The position numbers and the translations under genes were made by a program. The notes below the pieces were generated by a model. The model saw only the letters and a list, made by a program, of their open reading frames with translations, was not told the DNA's origin and did no database searches. Below are positions 54,809 to 61,568 of a stretch of DNA of 64,000 nt, one piece after another; position 1 is the first letter of the stretch; every line of letters starts with the position of its first letter. The stretch is from Pedobacter sp. MC2016-15 (GTDB lineage Bacteria; Bacteroidota; Bacteroidia; Sphingobacteriales; Sphingobacteriaceae), in assembly GCF_026239695.1 (NCBI RefSeq), contig NZ_JAPIVS010000002.1, forward strand, positions 310,001 to 374,000, in the 5' to 3' direction.

Positions 54809-55465
54809 CTATTTGCCGTCCCATTCGGCATAGAAATGCTCCAGATAAAGCTGCATAAACTGATGCCTTTCATCAGCGAGCTTTCTGCCTGCACTGGTTT
54901 TCATCAGATCTTTGAGAAGCAGTAGTTTTTCGTAAAAATGATTGATTGTAGGAGCTGTTGAATTTTTATATGCTTCTTTACTTTGATTCGGGTTACTTGG
55001 GATAGCAGGATCATACATGATTCTGTTCTTATAACCGCCGTAGGTAAAAGCCCTTGCAATGCCTATCGCACCGATGGCATCAAGCCTGTCGGCATCCTGA
55101 ACAATATCCATTTCTCTGGAACTAAAGTTAGGTCCCGATAAGCTTGCTTTATAACTCATGTTCCTGATGATCTGCTGTACATGTAAAATTACACCAGCCG
55201 GAATCCCAAGTGTATCAAGAAATGCTGCCGCTGTCCTTGGGCCAATCTCTTCATCGCCATCATTAAATTTGCTGTCGGCGATGTCATGTAGCAACGCAGC
55301 AAGTGCAACGGTGAGTAAATCTCCATTCTCCTGCGTATTAATATTAAGAGCGGTTTTGTAGACTCTCTCAATATGAAACCAGTCATGTCCTGCTTCCGCA
55401 TGGGCAAGAGTTTCCTTTACAAAAGTTATAGTTAGGCCTGTTATCTTATCAAAGTCCATTTGCAT
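54809..55465 (-). CDS. HD-domain phosphohydrolase
   Basis: A 218-residue metal-dependent HD hydrolase: the first His in GHDWFHIERVYKTAL near 29, the HD doublet in LAALLHDIADSKFND near 60 and the distal Asp in QDADRLDAIGAIG near 123. Relatives hydrolyse nucleotides or other phosphoesters. The ATG at 55465 lies 4 bases after a TACCTTTG box, which favours it over the Met at 55459. Confidence 0.88.
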   Translation of the reverse strand: MQMDFDKITGLTITFVKETLAHAEAGHDWFHIERVYKTALNINTQENGDLLTVALAALLHDIADSKFNDGDEEIGPRTAAAFLDTLGIPAGVILHVQQIIRNMSYKASLSGPNFSSREMDIVQDADRLDAIGAIGIARAFTYGGYKNRIMYDPAIPSNPNQSKEAYKNSTAPTINHFYEKLLLLKDLMKTSAGRKLADERHQFMQLYLEHFYAEWDGK

Positions 55466-55469
55466 GGAA

Positions 55470-55477
55470 CAAAGGTA
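55470..55477 (-). promoter_or_regulatory. -7 box immediately before the HD hydrolase gene
   Basis: TACCTTTG on the minus strand ends 4 bases before the ATG at 55465, again predicting an almost leaderless mRNA. It lies just after the stop codon of the XRE gene. Confidence 0.45.
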
Positions 55478-55479
55478 AT

Positions 55480-55764
55480 CTAACTCGACTTAATTTTCAG
55501 CGTATCGTTTGAAGAAGGATCAAGTTTAACGGTTACCCTGTGATCAACAGTAATCAGCTGCACCACTTCTACATCCAGGATGATGGCAATCTGAAATAAC
55601 CTGTCTAAAGTAATCTTACTATATCCCAGTTCAATTTTGCTGTAGGCATTTTGTGAGATCGACAGTTTTGCCGCCAGGTAATCCTGTGTATAATTTCTAT
55701 ACTCTCTAATCTTTCTGATGTTGCCTGCTACAACTTTTGGTTTTAAATCAATTGGGTCTTTCAT
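55480..55764 (-). CDS. XRE-family helix-turn-helix regulator
   Basis: A 94-residue protein with a Cro/C1-type HTH (about 14-68: VAGNIRKIREYRNYTQDYLA, then KLSISQNAYSKIELGYSKIT) and a short C-terminal tail. It is divergent from the peptide-export cassette and could control it through the 326-base spacer, though the HD hydrolase downstream is another possible target. Confidence 0.85.
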   Translation of the reverse strand: MKDPIDLKPKVVAGNIRKIREYRNYTQDYLAAKLSISQNAYSKIELGYSKITLDRLFQIAIILDVEVVQLITVDHRVTVKLDPSSNDTLKIKSS

Positions 55765-56090
55765 AAATCTAATTTTTTAAATTGGATTTTGTAATTAACG
55801 AAATATTTAAGATGCCGGATTTCTGTTTAAACATTTTATGAATAATCAAGTCCTGATAATCACTGATATGGAGTTTTTTCGTACGTATTTTGGGGGCCTA
55901 AAGTTGATCTAACTAACACAACCACAGGGGGTAATGTATTCCTTAGGGTTGTGTTGTGCCGGCTGCTAAAAAAATCCTGATAATTCTTCTTTTCGTTCTA
56001 TTATTTGAGAAAGCACAAGCATTTTGAGTCGATCCAGGAGTAGCCGAATACCTGAAAAATTGTAGGCAATAACCAAAATTTAAATAACGT
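55765..56090. other. Gene-free spacer between XRE regulator and peptide precursor
   Basis: This 326-base AT-rich stretch has no credible gene. It holds a 9-bp inverted repeat at 55915-55955 and a TTATTTG sequence ending at 56007 that may be part of a promoter; no full TAnnTTTG box with a -33 element is seen. The precursor mRNA would then have a leader of roughly 80 bases. Confidence 0.6.
55915..55955. repeat. Inverted repeat upstream of the peptide precursor
   Basis: AACACAACC (55915-55923) and GGTTGTGTT (55947-55955) are perfect complements separated by 23 bases. It could be a regulator site or an RNA stem with the G-rich loop. Confidence 0.5.
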
Positions 56091-56330
56091 ATGAACTTTC
56101 AAGAATTGAATCAAAATGAAATGGCAACAATCAATGGTGGCGGATTATTAGATGGAACAAATCTGATCCAGGGTAATCTTATTGGTCCTGTGACTATCGG
56201 AAACATGTTGTCTCTGAGCGTAAATTCACAGTCGGGTGTAACAGCTTTACTGGCAACAGGCCCACTTACCAACCTCACAAATGGTCTCAACTTAGGTGGA
56301 CTAATGAATGGTCTTAACCTCAGTCTATAA
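56091..56330 (+). CDS. Double-glycine leader peptide precursor, bacteriocin-like
   Basis: A 79-residue precursor. The N-terminus MNFQELNQNEMATINGG fits the double-glycine leader consensus with Leu6 at -12, Glu10 at -8, Met11 at -7 and Ile14 at -4, so cleavage is predicted after Gly17. The 62-residue core is rich in Gly, Asn, Leu, Ser and Thr and contains one Asp but no Cys, Lys, Arg, His, Phe, Tyr or Trp. NGLNL occurs twice near the C-terminus. Export by the adjacent C39 peptidase-ABC transporter and HlyD protein is inferred. The activity (antimicrobial, signal or other) is unknown; no immunity gene is obvious. Confidence 0.85.
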   Translation: MNFQELNQNEMATINGGGLLDGTNLIQGNLIGPVTIGNMLSLSVNSQSGVTALLATGPLTNLTNGLNLGGLMNGLNLSL

Positions 56331-56364
56331 AATTGATTGTTTAAACCAAACATTTATCAAACAG

Positions 56365-56399
56365 AGGGAGAAATTTAATATTTCTCCCTTTTGCTTTTT
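56365..56399 (+). terminator. Terminator-like hairpin between precursor and export genes
   Basis: A perfect 10-bp stem (56365-56374 with 56380-56389) is followed by TTTTGCTTTTT. Placed directly after a precursor gene, it probably acts as a leaky terminator giving more precursor than exporter mRNA. Confidence 0.75.
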
Positions 56400-56408
56400 A
56401 TTCATCAT

Positions 56409-57602
56409 ATGAATCAGGATCAATACATTTTTCCGCAGGAGATTGTGGAGAACACTGCTGAATTTCATTTTCATACACACCGTTCAGCAACAACTGTGAT
56501 CTATCAGGTGATGCTGCTGGTTTTATTCAGTGTACTTCTGGGCATGTTCTTTATCAAGGTAGATGTAAATGTTAAAAGCATGGGTTTATTTCGTCCTGTA
56601 TCGGAACGTAATGATATCAAATCCCTCGTGTCTGGCAGGATTGATTCTGTGCTTGTTACTGAAAATACTCATGTGAAGTCAGGACAGATCCTATTCACCC
56701 TGAAGCGGGAATCCCTGGAAGGGAAAAATGACATGACCTCATTGCAACGGAATGACATCAGGGCGCAGCTTAATGATCTCGAAGCACTAATCTCTGCCGC
56801 CAAAAGCAATAGCTGGCCGCAACGCATTAATCTGCAGTCGGGATTATATGGCCAGCAGTATAGTTACTTTATGCAGAGAATGGAAGAAGCCCGTTCCAGG
56901 TACCGCGTGGCACAGCGAAACTTCGACCGCTATCTCTACCTGTTCCAGCGAAGAGCGATATCTTCACTGGAATATGAAGATGCAAAACTTAAGGTTGATA
57001 ATATCCATAATGAACTTTCGCTGATCGGAGAAGATCAGGGAAGCAAATGGCAGACAGAATTTAACAGCCTCAAAATCCAGCAGCGGGAACTCAACTCTCA
57101 GAGCAGGCAATATGCAGAAGAAAAAGAGTTTTATACACTAAGGGCCACAGTGGCAGGCTCCGTACAACAGTTAAAGGGTATTCAGCCGGGAACTCTTGTG
57201 GCGGCCAACGAATTGCTGGGGGAAATATCCCCTGATTCCGGGATCATTGCTGAAACCTATGTGCTGCCCAGGGATATAGGATTGCTTAAAATAGGAACCG
57301 GCGTCAAATTCCAGGTAGATGCCTATAACTATAACCAGTGGGGAATGCTGCAAGGAAAGGTGATCTCTATTTCCAACGATATCTTTATGGAGAACGGGAA
57401 GCAGCCCTATTTTAAGGTGAGGTGTTCGCTGAACCAGAAGCAGCTTGTGCTAAAAAACGGTTATGTGGGTAAAATCAGGAAAGGCATGACTATGCAGGCC
57501 AGATTTTTTGTTACACGCAGAACACTCTTCCAGTTGCTGTATGATCAAGCTGATGACTGGCTAAACCCTAATGTTACGACGAACCAAATGACGACCTCAT
57601 GA
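56409..57602 (+). CDS. HlyD-family periplasmic adaptor of peptide exporter
   Basis: A 397-residue membrane-fusion protein: one N-terminal membrane helix (about 36-57, VMLLVLFSVLLGMFFIKVDV), a biotinyl-lipoyl-like segment (VSGRIDSVLVTENTHVKSGQ), a long coiled coil (about 95-215) and a beta-barrel C-terminus. It links the inner-membrane ABC exporter to an outer-membrane channel, probably TolC-like and encoded elsewhere. The ATG at 56409 (MNQDQYIFPQEIVENT) is preferred over a TTG at 56391. It overlaps the exporter gene by 4 bases. Confidence 0.9.
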   Translation: MNQDQYIFPQEIVENTAEFHFHTHRSATTVIYQVMLLVLFSVLLGMFFIKVDVNVKSMGLFRPVSERNDIKSLVSGRIDSVLVTENTHVKSGQILFTLKRESLEGKNDMTSLQRNDIRAQLNDLEALISAAKSNSWPQRINLQSGLYGQQYSYFMQRMEEARSRYRVAQRNFDRYLYLFQRRAISSLEYEDAKLKVDNIHNELSLIGEDQGSKWQTEFNSLKIQQRELNSQSRQYAEEKEFYTLRATVAGSVQQLKGIQPGTLVAANELLGEISPDSGIIAETYVLPRDIGLLKIGTGVKFQVDAYNYNQWGMLQGKVISISNDIFMENGKQPYFKVRCSLNQKQLVLKNGYVGKIRKGMTMQARFFVTRRTLFQLLYDQADDWLNPNVTTNQMTTS

Positions 57603-59776
57603 AAAAGCACTTAAAAAAGACAAACATCAGGCAGCATGACGCTACCGATTGTGGTGCTGCCTGCATTGCCTCTATAGCTGCTTTTTACAACCTCGATCTG
57701 ACTATAGCGCGAATCCGGCAAATGGCCTCTACAGATACCAAAGGGACAAATATTCTGGGGCTCATAGAAGCGTCGGCACGCATTGGATTTACCGCCAGGG
57801 GTGTGAGGGGAACATATGAAAACCTTCCCAATATACCCATGCCTGTAATTGCACATGTGAACCAGGATAACATGGCGCATTATGTAGTGATCTATACCAT
57901 TACGCCGGCCTTTCTGGAGATCATGGACCCTGCATATGGCGAAAGGCAAAGGATTACTGCTGATGAATTTAAGAAAAAATGGACAGGTGTACTGGTGATG
58001 CTGCTGCCGGGGGATGACTTTTCTGCAGGAAACGAAAAAATCAGTATCGGACAGCGCTTTTTTTATTTGCTGAAACCACATCGTTCTGTACTCATGCAGG
58101 TCCTTGCCGGAGCTGTGTTTTACACTATCCTGGGTTTATCTTCCTCTATATTCCTGCAGAAAATTGTTGATAACGTATTGCCGGATGGGAACATGAACCT
58201 GCTCAATTTAATGGGTACGGTCATGGTCGGCATCATCCTCCTTCAGCTTTTCATCAATCACACAAAGACCATGCTGACGATCAAAACCGGACAGCAGATA
58301 GACGCAAGGCTAATCCTCGGATACTATAAACATCTGATGAAACTTCCCCAGCAGTTTTTTGATACAATGCGGGTGGGAGAGATCATTTCGAGAATGAATG
58401 ATGCAGTAAAGATCAGGGCCTTCATCAATGATGTGCTGATAGGCTTTGCAGTAAATGTATTTATCATCTTCTTTTCGTTCGCGCTGATGTTTACCTATTA
58501 CTGGAAGCTGGCGCTGATCATGCTGATTGTCGTGCCGCTGTATGCGGTGGTTTACTATTTTTCTGACAAGCTCAATAAACACACGCAGCGAAAGCTGATG
58601 GAAAAAACCGCAGAGCTGGAAAATCAGCTGGTAGAGTCTGTCACGGCCGTAAGTACAATCAAGCGTTTTGGCCTTGAAGATTTCACCAATCTGAAAACCG
58701 AGATCAGGTTTGTCAATCTGCTGCGCAGCATTTACACTTCGGGCATGAACTCCCTGTGGGTAAACTATGCTGGGGCATTTATTTCCAGTCTGTTTTCCGT
58801 CATTCTGCTCTGGACAGGGGCTTCTTTTGTAGTTGCCAATACAATTACGGCAGGGGAGCTACTTTCCTTCTATGCCATTATCGGTTATTTTACCGGTCCG
58901 GTAGTCAGCCTGATCGGTATGAACAAGGTATTGCAGGATGCACGGATTGCGGCCGATCGCCTTTTCGAAATTATGGATCTGGAAAGGGAATCTACAGAAA
59001 ACAGGACAGAGCTCACGACAGATATGCTGGGGGATATTCAATTTAAAAATGTGAGTTTCAGATATGGCACTCGGGTAACAGTTTTCGAAGATTTCAGTCT
59101 GCTGATACCGAAAGGGAAAATCACAGCTATAGTAGGCGAGAGCGGGTCGGGGAAAACCACATTGCTTTCATTGTTGCAGAACATCTACCCATTACAATCG
59201 GGAAGTATACAAATTGGCGATTATGATATCAAATACCTCTCAAACGGCAGCCTGCGCAAAATGGTTGGTGTAGTGCCTCAGGATGTGCACCTTTTTGCCG
59301 GCAATGTCATCGATAATATTGCCATAGGCGATCTGGAGCCTGATATGAAAAAGATGATCCGAATATGCGGTGAGATCAATATCCTCGGGTTTATTGAGAA
59401 ACTTCCAAATGGGTTTGAAACCTGGCTGGGTGAAAATGCAGCAAACCTCTCGGGTGGACAAAGACAGCGGCTGGCGATAGCCAGGGCTTTGTACAGAGAG
59501 CCTGAGATCCTGATTCTGGATGAGGCTACATCCTCACTGGATTCTACAGCTGAAGAATATATTTATCAGACGATTGCTTACCTTCGGGCCAGGGGGAAAA
59601 CAATTATCTTAATTGCTCACCGTTTAAGTACGGTGGTCAATGCTGACCGGATCTGTGTGTTGAACAACGGAAAACTCATTGAGGAAGGTACACATTCTGA
59701 ACTGCTGAGGCATAAATCTGCCTACGCAGCGATGTGGCAGAAGCAATTTCCTCTGCCGGCGCAGGCTGAAGTTTAA
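57599..59776 (+). CDS. Peptidase-containing ABC transporter (C39, double-glycine type)
   Basis: A 725-residue exporter of normal PCAT length. The N-terminal C39 peptidase domain carries the oxyanion Gln12 and catalytic Cys18 in RQHDATDCGAACIASIAAFY, His near 97 in MAHYVVIY and Asp near 110 in IMDPAYG, so it looks active. Six membrane segments (about 160-440) and an ATPase follow, with Walker A VGESGSGKTT near 515, LSGGQRQRLAIARAL near 619 and Walker B ILDEATSSLD. It should cut the 56091 precursor after Gly-Gly and export the core. Confidence 0.94.
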   Translation: MKKHLKKTNIRQHDATDCGAACIASIAAFYNLDLTIARIRQMASTDTKGTNILGLIEASARIGFTARGVRGTYENLPNIPMPVIAHVNQDNMAHYVVIYTITPAFLEIMDPAYGERQRITADEFKKKWTGVLVMLLPGDDFSAGNEKISIGQRFFYLLKPHRSVLMQVLAGAVFYTILGLSSSIFLQKIVDNVLPDGNMNLLNLMGTVMVGIILLQLFINHTKTMLTIKTGQQIDARLILGYYKHLMKLPQQFFDTMRVGEIISRMNDAVKIRAFINDVLIGFAVNVFIIFFSFALMFTYYWKLALIMLIVVPLYAVVYYFSDKLNKHTQRKLMEKTAELENQLVESVTAVSTIKRFGLEDFTNLKTEIRFVNLLRSIYTSGMNSLWVNYAGAFISSLFSVILLWTGASFVVANTITAGELLSFYAIIGYFTGPVVSLIGMNKVLQDARIAADRLFEIMDLERESTENRTELTTDMLGDIQFKNVSFRYGTRVTVFEDFSLLIPKGKITAIVGESGSGKTTLLSLLQNIYPLQSGSIQIGDYDIKYLSNGSLRKMVGVVPQDVHLFAGNVIDNIAIGDLEPDMKKMIRICGEINILGFIEKLPNGFETWLGENAANLSGGQRQRLAIARALYREPEILILDEATSSLDSTAEEYIYQTIAYLRARGKTIILIAHRLSTVVNADRICVLNNGKLIEEGTHSELLRHKSAYAAMWQKQFPLPAQAEV

Positions 59777-60978
59777 TCTTCAGCCCTTGGTGCTTTTGGC
59801 TTTGGCCGTTCATCGTCTGCACGTTTAGAGCCATCGTACAATTCATATTCCAGCATACGGCAGTCGAGCTTGCCATTGTAAAACTCAAGTTTTCTGGAGG
59901 CTTTTAAGCCAATCTTTTTTGCAAGATCAGGGTTGCCGGTAAAAATATATCCGTTGTATCCTTTGCATTCCTTTTTCATGAAATCACCTACACGTTTATA
60001 GGTCAGCTCAAGCTGTGAATGTACCCCCAGGCGTTCTCCATATTCAGGGTTAAATACAACCACGCCCTTTCCGCCTTCCGGCACAGGAGTGTCTGCAAAA
60101 TCACAAACTTCGAAAGTGATCAGGGTATCAACGCCGGCTGTTTTGGCATTTTTACGGCTCACATCCACGGCATCTTCTGATAAATCTGTTGCGATAATCT
60201 GCAGGTCGGTGTTTTTGATCACCTGGTCCTTCAGGATACGGCGTTCGGCAAAAAACACTTCCTCGTCATAACCAATAATATGCATAAAGCCATAATTCAT
60301 TCTGAATAGTCCCGGTCTGCGGTTGGTAGCCAGCAGGGCAGCTTCAATAGCAAGTGTTCCGGAACCGCACATCGGGTTAATAAAGGGCGACTTCTGGTCC
60401 CAGGTAGTACTCATCACCACGCTCGCAGCCAGTGCTTCCAGCATTGGCGCTTTTCCCGGAATCTTGCGATATCCGTGTTTGGCAAGGGTTTCTCCTGAGG
60501 TGTCCAGGAAAATATCTGCCTGGTCATCTTTCCAGTAAAGGTGAACTACAGTTTTGTTGGCGTCTGCTCCTGAGTTAGGGCGCATGCCTTTCTTTTCTTT
60601 TATTCTGTCTACAATCGCATCCTTAACTTTCAGATTGGTGAAAAGCGGAGTCGTGATTGTAGGATTATCCACATTAGAAGTAACAGAGAAATATCCAGCG
60701 AAATCGATCAGGTCTTCCCAGGCAATATCCACTACCTCTCGGTAAAGTTCTTCGGGGTTATTTGCTTTAAAACTTCCCACACGGTATAAGACCTGGCTGG
60801 CACATCTTAAGTTAAGGTTTAGTTTTATACATTCTGTGAGTGTGATATTGAGTTCAACACCTGTCGGGAAATCCCTTACGATTTCATAGCCAAGCGCTTG
60901 AACTTCCTCCACCAGATATGGTGAAAGCCTTTTGTTACAGGTGATAATCACCTTGCTTTTGTTGTGGAAAACTTGCAT
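59773..60978 (-). CDS. THUMP-domain class I methyltransferase (RlmL-like, 23S rRNA)
   Basis: A 401-residue SAM-dependent methyltransferase. An N-terminal THUMP RNA-binding part (about 60-160) is followed by a Rossmann domain with INPMCGSGTLAIEAALLATN near 202 and the catalytic motif FNPEYGERLG near 307, the family form of NPPY. Related RlmL enzymes make m2G2445 in 23S rRNA. Its stop shares TTAA with the exporter gene. Confidence 0.9.
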   Translation of the reverse strand: MQVFHNKSKVIITCNKRLSPYLVEEVQALGYEIVRDFPTGVELNITLTECIKLNLNLRCASQVLYRVGSFKANNPEELYREVVDIAWEDLIDFAGYFSVTSNVDNPTITTPLFTNLKVKDAIVDRIKEKKGMRPNSGADANKTVVHLYWKDDQADIFLDTSGETLAKHGYRKIPGKAPMLEALAASVVMSTTWDQKSPFINPMCGSGTLAIEAALLATNRRPGLFRMNYGFMHIIGYDEEVFFAERRILKDQVIKNTDLQIIATDLSEDAVDVSRKNAKTAGVDTLITFEVCDFADTPVPEGGKGVVVFNPEYGERLGVHSQLELTYKRVGDFMKKECKGYNGYIFTGNPDLAKKIGLKASRKLEFYNGKLDCRMLEYELYDGSKRADDERPKPKAPRAED

Positions 60979-61049
60979 AATTTATTGTGCGAAGTTATCA
61001 ATAAAAATATAGAGATTTGGACTAGTTAGTAGAATAAAAGAGTATTGTT

Positions 61050-61418
61050 ATGGAATTAAAAGGAAAAGTGCACGAAATTGGTGCATTACAACAGGTAAGT
61101 GAGACTTTTAAAAAACGTGATCTCATCATTGAGTACGCGGAAAACCCAACTTATCCTGAATATATAAGATTTGAAGCTTTGCAAGACAAAACTGCTTTAT
61201 TTGACAGCTTAAAAACTGGTGATGATGTAGAAGTTTCTTTTAACCTGCGCGGACGTCCATGGACAGACAAAACAGGAAAAACTTCTTATTTCAACAGTTT
61301 GGTAGTATGGAGAATCAATGCATTGACCAACAGTGCAGCAGCGCCTTCAACTCCGCAATACGCTCCACCGGCAGATTTGAACAACGCGCCAGGTGAAGAA
61401 GACGATTTGCCGTTTTAA
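61050..61418 (+). CDS. DUF3127 family protein
   Basis: A 122-residue protein fitting DUF3127, a small OB-fold-like family of Bacteroidota: MELKGKVHEIGALQQVSETF at the start, then FKKRDLIIEYAENPTYPEYI and SFNLRGRPWTDKTGKTSYFN. The acidic C-terminal tail (EEDDLPF) is very like that of single-stranded-DNA-binding proteins, which suggests a nucleic acid or protein-interaction role, but it is not a standard SSB. Confidence 0.85.
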   Translation: MELKGKVHEIGALQQVSETFKKRDLIIEYAENPTYPEYIRFEALQDKTALFDSLKTGDDVEVSFNLRGRPWTDKTGKTSYFNSLVVWRINALTNSAAAPSTPQYAPPADLNNAPGEEDDLPF

Positions 61419-61448
61419 GAACTTTTTTAGGAAACAAATTGTACTGCG

Positions 61449-61482
61449 AGTGCCGGAGATTTATCTCCGGCACTTTTTTTTT
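61449..61482 (+). terminator. Terminator after the DUF3127 gene
   Basis: A perfect 12-bp stem (61449-61460 with 61463-61474) followed by nine T. Confidence 0.9.
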
Positions 61483-61504
61483 ATCAGCCGGCTCTATCCT
61501 GCTC

Positions 61505-61527
61505 TGTTAAAAATTGTTAAAATAACA
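61505..61527. promoter_or_regulatory. TGTTAA repeats upstream of the histidine kinase
   Basis: TGTTAA at 61505 and 61515 (10-base step), the second within the palindrome TGTTA-AAA-TAACA (61515-61527). It may be an autoregulatory site for the OmpR-type regulator encoded downstream. Confidence 0.35.
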
Positions 61528-61547
61528 GGTATCCACCTACTCTTCCT

Positions 61548-61555
61548 TATTTTTG
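61548..61555 (+). promoter_or_regulatory. -7 box of the two-component operon
   Basis: TATTTTTG matches TAnnTTTG, 13 bases before the ATG at 61569. Confidence 0.5.
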
Positions 61556-61568
61556 AACTCAGAAAGAA

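Noticed and set aside
56091..59776. Lanthipeptide or other modified-peptide cluster
   Set aside because: The core has no Cys and no modification enzyme is encoded near it.
61050..61418. Single-stranded-DNA-binding protein because of the acidic DDLPF tail
   Set aside because: The body of the protein matches DUF3127 and lacks the SSB core motifs; only the tail is similar.
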